From: Synechococcaceae bacterium WB4_1_0192
GTDB taxonomy: Bacteria > Cyanobacteriota > Cyanobacteriia > PCC-6307 > Cyanobiaceae
Direction: 5' to 3'
Assembly (NCBI GenBank): GCA_009926195.1
Contig: RFPK01000012.1
Location: 1 to 19,381 of the forward strand
Length of the DNA stretch: 19,381 nucleotides
This document shows, piece by piece, positions 1-6,249 of this stretch (position 1 is its first letter; the number at the start of each line of letters is the position of its first letter). The notes beneath the pieces are model-generated. The model had not been told where the DNA came from, searched no databases, and saw nothing but the letters and a program-made list of their open reading frames with translations. A program made the translations under genes and the position numbers.

Positions 1-1396
1 GGGTCTGCGGCGGCGCGTGTTCCTCGCGGCGCAGGGCCGCCAGCTCGCTGAACAGATCCTGGTGGGCTGCCACCACCACCGGCCAGTCGAAGCTGTGCCT
101 TGCCCGCTGCCGGCCCGCCTCGCCCAGCTGGCGGCGGCGCTCCGGGGAACGAATCAGGGCCGCGAGTGCCTCAGCGGCGCGGCCCACATGCACGGCCACG
201 TGCTGGGCGACGCTGCCGCCATAGCGCTCATGGTCGATGCTGCCGTGGGTCTGCAGCAGGGCCAGCCATTCCCCAGTGCCGCCGGCAGGGGCGATCAGGC
301 TGGGGATGAGCAGCCCTTCCTCGCCATCGCGCAGCAGCGAGCGGTAGCCGTCCCAGTCGCTGAGGACCACCGGCAGGCCTGCCGCCATCGCCTCCACCGG
401 CGCCTGCCCGAAGGTTTCCAGAATCGTGTCGGAGAGCGACAGGAACAGATCGGCCGCAGCCCAGCACTGCCGCAGCAGCGCCGGGTCATTGCCATTGAGC
501 CAGTGCACGCGCAGCGATGGGGCATGGGCGCGGGCTGCCTCTTCGAACCGGGGCCGATCCCGCGCCGGTGAGGGGTACCAGCCCGCCACCAGGAAGTGAA
601 TCGGCACGCCAGTGGCGCGAGCCGCCTGCTCCAGCGCCAGCAGCATCGGCTGGGGGAAGGCCTTGTCGAACCAGGAGAGCCGCCCCACCCAGAGCACGGC
701 GATGGCTTCATCCTCCAGGCCCAGCCGGCCCCGCAAGTCCCGGCGGGCCTCCGCGTCGGCGGCATGGGCGGCCAGAGCCGCTGCATCGACCCCGATCGGA
801 ATCACCGGCAGCTGGGGCAGGGGCAGCTTCCGGGCTCCGCAGCGCTCGGCCAGATCCGCTCCCACCGCCTCGAGCATGCTCCGCACCGCCTGCTGCACGG
901 TGGGTGAGGAGCAGATCACCGCATCCCAGGGCTGCAGTGGTGCGAGCAGGCCGCCCACCATCGCCTGGCGCGTTTCGGCCACGGCGATACCGAAGAAGGT
1001 GCCCACCAGGCTGTAGGCCTGCTCCTGGCCGGCATGGCGGCGCTGCCAGGCTGAGGGGGCGAGATAGGCAGATCCGTGCAGCAGGGTGCCTGCCCGGCTG
1101 GCGGGGGTGGTGTCGAGGAGCGGTGCACAGGCAAAGCGGGGCGCCCCAGCGGCGTGGCCTGCGTTGCCGCCGCTGCCTGGCAGATCCAGCAGATCCTGCA
1201 GGCGCTTCACCAGTCGGGCGTCATCGCGGCCCGCCAGCGCCGTGAGCCAGTGAATGCTGGTGTAGCCGCCGTGGCGGACGAGCGCAGAGAAGAGGCCGCG
1301 GTTGGCGATCAGGCGGCCATAGGAATCGGCAGCCCCAGGTAGATCTCCCTGTCGCAGCAGGATCGCCAGGTCCTTCTTCCCTGGGAGAGCAGTCAA
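1..1396 (-). CDS. GT-B glycosyltransferase (family 4-like), C-terminus cut by window edge
   Basis: Read by direct minus-strand translation, this frame is open from a TTG at 1396 to the window edge (at least 465 residues, no stop). The C-terminal half is a typical group-1/GT4 sugar-nucleotide-binding domain: VLWVGRLSWFDKAFP, then LSDTILETFGQAPVEAM with the E-x7-E motif (E327 and E335), then GLPVVLSDWDGYRSLL. The N-terminal ~190 residues are less familiar. The TTG start is chosen because an AGGGGA Shine-Dalgarno lies 6 nt upstream and the codon overlaps the stop of the upstream Nif11 peptide gene (TTGA), a translational-coupling arrangement. Expected role is transfer of a sugar from a nucleotide donor in the cytoplasm. 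The acceptor is unknown; coupling to a peptide precursor makes peptide glycosylation possible, but cell-surface glycan synthesis is equally open. Family certain, substrate unknown. Confidence 0.85.
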   Translation of the reverse strand, partial: MTALPGKKDLAILLRQGDLPGAADSYGRLIANRGLFSALVRHGGYTSIHWLTALAGRDDARLVKRLQDLLDLPGSGGNAGHAAGAPRFACAPLLDTTPASRAGTLLHGSAYLAPSAWQRRHAGQEQAYSLVGTFFGIAVAETRQAMVGGLLAPLQPWDAVICSSPTVQQAVRSMLEAVGADLAERCGARKLPLPQLPVIPIGVDAAALAAHAADAEARRDLRGRLGLEDEAIAVLWVGRLSWFDKAFPQPMLLALEQAARATGVPIHFLVAGWYPSPARDRPRFEEAARAHAPSLRVHWLNGNDPALLRQCWAAADLFLSLSDTILETFGQAPVEAMAAGLPVVLSDWDGYRSLLRDGEEGLLIPSLIAPAGGTGEWLALLQTHGSIDHERYGGSVAQHVAVHVGRAAEALAALIRSPERRRQLGEAGRQRARHSFDWPVVVAAHQDLFSELAALRREEHAPPQT

Positions 1397-1731
1397 ATCG
1401 CTTCCCCTGCCCGGTGGGGCAGCCCTGCCTCGCCTACACCGGCTTGCCCACCGGCGATTGCCGCCAGCTCCTCATCGCTGATCTCCTGACCGGTGCCATC
1501 ACCGTCATCGCCGGAGAGGCCCAGGCTGATCGCCGCCAGCATCTCGGCCGAAGGGGCAGCGCTTGTCCTGGTCTCCAGCCAGCCCTGCGCCGCAGACTCA
1601 CTGAGCTCGAGCTTGTGAAGCTGGGCCAGTCCCAGCAGATCGGCGGGCGTAGCGGCGGCATCGAGGGCCTGGCGCAGGGCTGCGTCGGTGCGTGCCAGTT
1701 CCTGCAGCTGGGCCAGGGGATCGAGGGACAT
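1393..1731 (-). CDS. Nif11-like leader peptide / RiPP-type precursor, core of 17 residues
   Basis: This 112-aa protein starts with a Nif11-type domain (residues 1-55: DPLAQLQELARTDAALRQAL, then a helix pair around DLLGLAQLHKLELSESAA). It ends with the conserved leader end ISDEELAAIAGG, Gly-Gly at residues 94-95. Cutting after the double glycine, as C39-type transporters do, would release QAGVGEAGLPHRAGEAI. This core has no Cys, Ser, Thr or aromatic residue, so it cannot carry lanthionines, azolines or O-glycans on Ser/Thr. The ATG at 1731 is the natural family start; no strong Shine-Dalgarno is visible. The last bases overlap the start of the glycosyltransferase gene (TTGA). A divergent gene starts within ~80-120 bp. 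The Nif11 leader is clear; whether the short tail is a bioactive product is inference. Confidence 0.85.
   Translation of the reverse strand: MSLDPLAQLQELARTDAALRQALDAAATPADLLGLAQLHKLELSESAAQGWLETRTSAAPSAEMLAAISLGLSGDDGDGTGQEISDEELAAIAGGQAGVGEAGLPHRAGEAI
1403..1408 (-). promoter_or_regulatory. Ribosome binding site deciding the TTG start of the glycosyltransferase
   Basis: AGGGGA on the minus strand, 6 nt before the TTG at 1396. It lies inside the last codons of the Nif11 precursor gene, so ribosomes finishing the peptide can restart on the glycosyltransferase. No better start codon exists nearby in that frame. Confidence 0.65.
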
Positions 1732-1852
1732 GACGGCTTGGGTGCGGATCCGGGAGGGACCAGCCAGCAGATGTTGCCGCTGGACACCTTTTTAAATCAC
1801 GCTAGACGTGCAGGATCCGGTCGCCAACCACGGCCGACATCGCTTCGCTCCG

Positions 1853-2668
1853 ATGCATCCAGACTGCCCTTCAGCCTTGGGCCACGGTGAGGTCAACCTT
1901 GTGCTGGTCAGCTGGGATGGTTGTGAACCGCCGCTGCACCATATCCAGCTGGATGTCCCCGCCACATTTCAGTGGCTGTTGTTCGACTACAGCGGCGTAG
2001 GTCGCCGTCCGGATGCCATGCCGGATCGATGGCACTGGTTCAGTCGGAAAACCCACTGCAAGGGCGAGATCCTGAGTGCGTTGGTGCCCTGGCTGTGGGA
2101 TCGCCCGGAGCACTACGGCTATATCGGCCTGATTGATGATGATGTGACCCTGGGTGTGAAACAGATTGAGGCGGCCCTCGCATTGGCCCAACAACTCGGC
2201 AGCATCAGTTTTTCACCAGCCCTCCATCCGGATGATCAGGAGTTTCTGCCCCACATGGTCAGCCAGGGGCAGTCTCCATGGCGTCGCGTCGCCTGGCTGG
2301 AGCTGAAGATGTCCTTCGTGCGCTCCGATCTCTTGTTGGCGGCAGCCTCCTTCTATCCCCTGTCGTTCAGCGGCTATGGCATCGACTGCTTCATCCATCC
2401 CTATTGGGCTCGGGTGCTGGATCTGCCCGGTGATTTTCATGTGTTTGATCAGATCGTGGCGCGCCACCGGCGCCCCCATCGTTCCAATACACTGCTGTTC
2501 CCGAACGGTCTGACGGGGCTTGAGGAAGCCCGAAGACTGCATCTCCTCTGCCTGCGGCACCTGAGCAGTGAACGACCGGACCTCGTCTCCGATCCACGGG
2601 TCAGAGAAGTGCTGCGACTGCCCCATGCAGCCCAGCAGGATGGATGGGAGTCCTGGCCTGGTTCATGA
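1853..2668 (+). CDS. DUF707-like protein (putative glycosyltransferase-fold)
   Basis: From the ATG at 1853 this gives 271 aa; a GTG at 1808 would add 15 residues, with no Shine-Dalgarno for either start. The layout recalls the DUF707 family: LLFDYSGVGRRP near the start, a KGE segment, YIGLIDDDVTLGV with an acidic DDD motif, SFSPALHPDD, LELKMSFVRSD, FSGYGIDCFIHPYW and a late DFHVFDQIVARHRRP. The acidic motif after a hydrophobic strand is what metal-dependent GT-A transferases use for nucleotide-sugar binding, so a transferase role is plausible but not shown. No signal peptide or membrane helix is apparent, so it is probably cytoplasmic. The stop overlaps the next start as ATGA, implying co-translation. 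Family assignment is from memory and moderate. Confidence 0.6.
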   Translation: MHPDCPSALGHGEVNLVLVSWDGCEPPLHHIQLDVPATFQWLLFDYSGVGRRPDAMPDRWHWFSRKTHCKGEILSALVPWLWDRPEHYGYIGLIDDDVTLGVKQIEAALALAQQLGSISFSPALHPDDQEFLPHMVSQGQSPWRRVAWLELKMSFVRSDLLLAAASFYPLSFSGYGIDCFIHPYWARVLDLPGDFHVFDQIVARHRRPHRSNTLLFPNGLTGLEEARRLHLLCLRHLSSERPDLVSDPRVREVLRLPHAAQQDGWESWPGS

Positions 2669-3366
2669 ATCTCTCACCTGAGCTGATCCAGCCGGTGATC
2701 CTCACCACACCTGGAGATCGGGGTGCGATGGTGGCGGCATTGCGAGAACACTTCAGTGCGCACTCCCGTTTCCGCGAGCCTCTGATTCACTGTGATGCGG
2801 CATGGCAGGGCGCTGCCCTGGCCACCCGGGAGGCGATTCGGCTGGCCTGCGAGCAGGCGCCCGGATGCCCGGTGCTGCTGCTGGAGGACGACGTGTTGGC
2901 CGATGCTGAAGCCGCGCAACGCATCAGCGCCGTGGCCTTTGCTCCTCGCTGGGGCGTGATCAGTTTTTGTGATATGCGAGAGGTGGAGGAATATGCTCCA
3001 GACGGCCTGTATGAGTGTTCGGCTCTGGGTAGTGATGGCCGCGGCTGGTGGGGGAATCAGGCCCTCCTGCTTCACCCTGAGACGGCCTGTGTTCTTGCAG
3101 AATCTGATTGGTTTTTACCCTCTATTGAAAATGCACGCGGTGTGATCGCCCATCGCATCACCTATCAGGATGCAGGTCGCAATTGCGCCGACATCCGCCT
3201 AGCCTTGATCGTGCATCAACAGCCGATCCGCAACTGTTATGCGGTCCATGTGCCGAGCTTGTTCCTGCACCGAGGCCACGATTCGCTGTGTTTTCCTGGG
3301 CGCAGCATGGGCGAGCGCGCCACCCGCAACTGGATCGCTAATCGCCGTCGCTACGGAATCAGCTGA
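2665..3366 (+). CDS. Putative GT-A-like protein with EDD motif, partner of the DUF707-like gene
   Basis: This 233-aa protein starts at the ATG at 2665, which overlaps the upstream stop as ATGA; an ATG at 2644 would add 7 residues. I do not recognise a named family with confidence. The segment CPVLLLEDDVLADAEAA (a hydrophobic strand ending in EDD, then a helix) resembles the metal-binding strand of GT25/LPS-type and other GT-A transferases. WGVISFCDMREVEEY and a later GNQALLLHPETACVL are compatible with that fold. The C-terminus (SLFLHRGHDSLCFPGRSMGERATRNW) resembles the end of glycan-transferase proteins with a conserved HRGH. There is no signal peptide. Being paired with a DUF707-like gene and near Nif11 precursors, it may act on the same unknown acceptor. 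It could also be a non-enzymatic homologue. Confidence 0.55.
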   Translation: MNLSPELIQPVILTTPGDRGAMVAALREHFSAHSRFREPLIHCDAAWQGAALATREAIRLACEQAPGCPVLLLEDDVLADAEAAQRISAVAFAPRWGVISFCDMREVEEYAPDGLYECSALGSDGRGWWGNQALLLHPETACVLAESDWFLPSIENARGVIAHRITYQDAGRNCADIRLALIVHQQPIRNCYAVHVPSLFLHRGHDSLCFPGRSMGERATRNWIANRRRYGIS

Positions 3367-3524
3367 GATGGCCGATGGTTCACAACGATTGGCCTTGACC
3401 ACGCCTGCCTCAATGTCGGCGCTGCCCAGCGTTCATCCTCGGGCCTTCAACCGCCACCATCTGTTTCGTGGTCAGATCCTGTTGACCCTGACGCAGCGGC
3501 TTTCTGGTTCGTGCCATGCGAATG

Positions 3525-3553
3525 CTGACACGAGCTTAAAGAGGGGGTATAAC
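3525..3553 (+). promoter_or_regulatory. Sigma70-type promoter of the second Nif11 precursor gene
   Basis: A -35 box CTGACA (3525-3530, 5 of 6 matches to TTGACA) and a -10 box TATAAC (3548-3553, 5 of 6) are separated by exactly 17 nt. Transcription would begin near 3560, leaving a leader of about 20 nt before the ATG at 3580. It is the best promoter match I found by eye in the window. The rest of the 213-nt gap after the upstream gene (3367-3524) shows no coding sequence I can support. Confidence 0.6.
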
Positions 3554-3579
3554 GAGAGGGTCTCTTGCACTTCAGGGCA

Positions 3580-3795
3580 ATGTCGGCCGAGCAGCTTGCC
3601 GCCTTTTTTGAAAAAGTCAAAGCAGATCCAGTGCTGGAAGAAAAGCTCAAGGCCGCTGCCGGCCTGGATGCCGCTGCGGCAGTCGCCAAGGAGGCTGGTT
3701 TCGCGGTGGACGCGGCTGATCTGATGGGCATGAGCGACGAGCAGGTGACGGATGTCGCCGGCGGTCATGTTCGCTATGGGCACGCTATTTACTGA
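3580..3795 (+). CDS. Nif11-like leader peptide / RiPP-type precursor, core of 9 residues
   Basis: This 71-aa protein begins MSAEQLAAFFEKVKADPVL, a textbook Nif11 leader start, followed by EEKLKAAAGLDAAAAVAKEAG. It ends in MSDEQVTDVAGG with Gly-Gly at residues 61-62. Cleavage after it would leave only HVRYGHAIY, which contains two Tyr, two His and one Arg but no Cys, Ser or Thr. A TTG at 3565 in the same frame would add 5 residues, but the predicted transcription start near 3560 favours the ATG. The nearest purine stretch (AGGG) is only 2 nt from the ATG, so initiation may be unusual. A strong 12-bp terminator hairpin follows, so this is probably a single-gene transcript. The leader call is firm; core function is unknown. 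Confidence 0.85.
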   Translation: MSAEQLAAFFEKVKADPVLEEKLKAAAGLDAAAAVAKEAGFAVDAADLMGMSDEQVTDVAGGHVRYGHAIY

Positions 3796-3849
3796 GCGGA
3801 GTCGGGTCGGCTGATTCCTCGATCGTCGGGATCCTCCCGCCTGCTTCTG

Positions 3850-3876
3850 CCGCCCCCTCGCCTGGCGAGGGGGCGG
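3850..3876. terminator. Perfect 12-bp GC hairpin between convergent genes
   Basis: CCGCCCCCTCGC and its exact complement GCGAGGGGGCGG flank a 3-nt loop. It lies 54 nt after the Nif11 precursor stop and 10 nt beyond the end of the convergent Cys-rich gene, so it can serve both strands. Neither side has a real T-run, so termination efficiency is uncertain. Confidence 0.6.
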
Positions 3877-3886
3877 TTCACGCCCT

Positions 3887-4360
3887 TCAGTCGTCTGCTT
3901 GTGGCGCGACCGCTTGCTCCAGTCTGGCTGTGACGGTTTCGAAGTGTTGGTGTTGCCATTGCTTGATCAGGTGCAGGCGTAGGGGCCGCCACGGCTTGGC
4001 GTGGTGAGCCAGTCGTCCCTCCAGCGGTTTCAGGCCGCAGGCATGAAGTTCGCAATGCTGACCATCGAAGAACGTGCATCTCCGTTGGGTGTGCATCAGA
4101 TCCCTGGCCCCTTCCAGTCCGCCTGGTGCCGGTCCGACAACGGCCATGTTTGTGCGATCCGGCCAGAATCTGTACGTCGCCAGGCGATGTGCGTAGCCGG
4201 CGTCAATCAGCGCCAGCGCTTCATCGGGTGTCGGCAGGCAGGTGCTGTGTGCGCACATGGCGACGCACTCTGGGCACGTGCAGTCCACTTCTGACATCAG
4301 CTCGGCTTCGCCATCACCTGTGATCAACCGGGCTCCGGGTGGCGCCTCCTTGTCTGCCAT
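3887..4360 (-). CDS. Cys-rich putative metal-binding protein (YkgJ-like pattern), last gene of export operon
   Basis: This 157-aa protein has eight cysteines in two clusters: C27, C29, C32, C36, C41 in CTCPECVAMCAHSTC, and C95, C103, C108 in CTFFDGQHCELHACGLKP. The second cluster followed by LEGRLAHH recalls the CPFLD..-C-IY..RP.CRLF layout of the YkgJ family of putative Fe/Zn-chelating proteins, so metal or Fe-S binding is inferred. No signal peptide or membrane segment is seen. The start at 4360 lacks a clear Shine-Dalgarno; an internal ATG (residue 22, just before the first cluster) is an alternative. It starts 45 nt after the stop of the second ABC transporter gene on the same strand and probably shares its transcript. 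Its role in the peptide system is unknown. Confidence 0.65.
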   Translation of the reverse strand: MADKEAPPGARLITGDGEAELMSEVDCTCPECVAMCAHSTCLPTPDEALALIDAGYAHRLATYRFWPDRTNMAVVGPAPGGLEGARDLMHTQRRCTFFDGQHCELHACGLKPLEGRLAHHAKPWRPLRLHLIKQWQHQHFETVTARLEQAVAPQADD

Positions 4361-4405
4361 GGTTGCTGCTCTGCCGGATCAGAGGAAATGGCTTCAGATT
4401 AGGTG

Positions 4406-6249
4406 TCAATGCTGGCCCAGCATCCTCGCCAGGTAGCCATGCCCCTTGAGATCCTGCCAGCTGCCCTGCTCAGCGGCCTTGCCACGCTCCAGGACCACGA
4501 TCTGATCCGCCTGCTGGATCGTGGCCAGGCGGTGGGCCACGCTGATGCGGGTGATGCCCAGGGCTGCGATGGTTTCGGTGATCACCTGCTGGGAGCGGGT
4601 ATCGAGTGCGCTGGTGGCTTCGTCCATGATCAGCACTTTCGGGTTGGTGATCAGGGCACGGGCGATCGCGATCCGTTGAACCTGGCCGCCGGAGATGTTG
4701 CTGCCCGATTCGCTCAACAGTGTCTCCAGCTGCATCGGCATCGCGCGCACTTCATCAGCCACAGCTGCGCGCTCCAGCGCCTGCCACACCTCGTCTTCGC
4801 TGCGCTGCACCCCGCCGCAGATCACGTCGTAGATCGAGCCGGCATTGAGCCGTGCTGTCTGCATCACCACGCCCAGCTGGCGTCGGTAGGAGCGAATGGC
4901 CAGTTGCTGCAGCGGAATGCCATCGACCAGCAGTTCACCCGCCTGAGGGCTGATGAAGCCCAGAAGCATCCGCACCAGGGTGGTTTTGCCGCAGCCGCTC
5001 GGACCGGTGATGGCGGTGTGTTGACCGGCTGGGATGTCGAAGGAGAGATGTTCGAACAGCTTCTCAGCGCTGTCTGGATGGCTGTAGCCGATCCCCTGCA
5101 GCCGAAAGTCTCCGGTCAACCGGTGGCGCAGGGCCTTCGGCTGATAGCCCTGCTCCACGGGGGCCAGCATCACAGGCTCGGCCCGCTGCCACAGCACGGT
5201 GGCCTTGCCGGCCACGGTGGGGCAATTCATCACGCTGCTGCAGGACACCACCCTGCTGTCGCTGATCGGCCTGCTAGCGGCATCTGCAGTCGGATCGAGC
5301 GCAGCGTGATCCACAGCAGACAGCTCATGGTCAGCGCTGTGAAAGCAGTGGCCCAGAGCGCCAGTTGTGCATCGTAGGTAAACATTAATGCGAAATAACT
5401 GAGCGCAAACAGGCTGGACAGCAGGGTGGAGAGAACGCCGCTGCCGAGCAGCTGGCGCAGCTGGGTGATGGCGTTGACCCGTGAGGCCAGGTCGCCGGTG
5501 CTGAACTGGCTGAGGAAGGTCATCGGCAGGCGCATCAGTCGATCCCAGACCGCGGTCTGCAGGCGCAGGTCGGCAACGCTCTCCAGGCGCAGCATCATCA
5601 GGTTCTGCAGGAACTGAGTGGCGATCGAGCCGATCACCAGCAGCACCACCACCATCAGCCCCTGCAGCAGCAGCTGCTGATCGCTCTGCGGAAGGATCCG
5701 GCTGACCAGGAGGTTGGTGAGCATCGGAATTGAGAGGTTGAACAGCATCACTCCGGCGGAGGTGAGCAACAGGGCCAGCACGGCACCTGTCTCCGACGCG
5801 AAGGTGAAGCCCAGCAGGGTGAGCGGACCTGGCACGCTTGCGGGCAGGGCTCGGTAGATCTCATAGGCCTCGTCCGCCAGGCGCAGCTGGTGCGTTGCTG
5901 GCCAGTGCCGTTGTCTGCTCGGGCAGTAACACCAGTTCCGACCACCCTTGCGGTAAAGAGCAAGCGGCTGACCTCTCTCCGCGTCGAACACGATCAGCAG
6001 CGGAAACTCCTGAGTCGCTGGATCGTGCGGGGCCTCAATGCGGCGGTGATGAATATCGTTGTGGTTGAGCAACTCAGGGATCGAGGCTCGGGGCAGGGGC
6101 TCCAGGGGCGACTGCCGGTCCCCCAGAAGCCGCAGGCAGAACCCAAGCAACTGCAGCTCCGGCTCCAGGTGGGGCTCGCTGGGTTGGGTCCACAGCAGCT
6201 CGCGTTCCAGGTTGCCCGCCGCCACCAGCGCATCACGGGAGGCGTTCAT
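4406..6249 (-). pseudogene. NHLM-type peptide-export ABC transporter (second subunit), disrupted in the membrane domain
   Basis: The 5' part (from ATG 6249) gives ~323 good residues: an N-terminal soluble region with LLIVFDAERGQPLALYRK, then about four membrane helices (near residues 152-185, 196-216, 269-291 and 296-316) and LRLQTAVWDRLMRLPMTFLS. This is the organisation of the NHLP/NHLM permease-ATPase that pairs with the C39 transporter. After LRSIRLQM (about 5280) the frame enters foreign sequence and stops at 5230. Homology resumes in another frame at LWQRAEPVML (about 5200) and continues through an intact ATPase: Walker A GPSGCGKTT, signature ISGGQVQR, Walker B VLIMDEATSALD, H-loop SVAHR. 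Roughly 120-135 residues, including the last two helices, are absent. The 5' ATG overlaps the preceding stop (ATGA). Loss of function is inferred; a separately translated ATPase half (possible ATG at 5314) cannot be excluded. Confidence 0.8.
5202..5276 (+). other. Inverted fragment resembling an amino-acid ABC permease gene
   Basis: On the plus strand, opposite to the disrupted transporter, these 75 bp read ALPATVGQFITLLQ and DTTLLSLIGLL in one frame. From memory this closely matches the conserved C-terminal segment of HisM/NatH-type amino-acid permeases (LPxxxGQFISLLQDTTLLSLIGL). Transporter homology stops immediately on both sides. An 8-bp direct repeat CACGGTGG occurs at 5195-5202 and 5213-5220. 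It has no start codon and is too short to be a gene. Chance resemblance of an antisense frame is possible but unlikely for this many positions. Confidence 0.55.

Noticed and set aside
295..786. Arg/Cys/Trp-rich minus-strand frame of 163 codons
   Set aside because: Shadow frame of the glycosyltransferase, which is open throughout in the neighbouring frame and has the E-x7-E motif.
1732..1852. Promoters for the divergent Nif11 and DUF707-like genes (TTGGCG/TAGCGT on minus, TGGACA/TAGACG on plus)
   Set aside because: Only 3-4 of 6 matches in most boxes, so too weak to annotate, though the ~120-bp divergent gap must hold the control region.
4381..4409. TTGACA just after the broken ABC gene as promoter of the Cys-rich gene
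   Set aside because: No -10 box at 16-18 nt; the motif alone is expected by chance.
4403..5377. Plus-strand frame of 324 codons
   Set aside because: Antisense of the ABC ATPase half; only the short 5202-5276 part, in a different plus-strand frame, has recognisable coding character.
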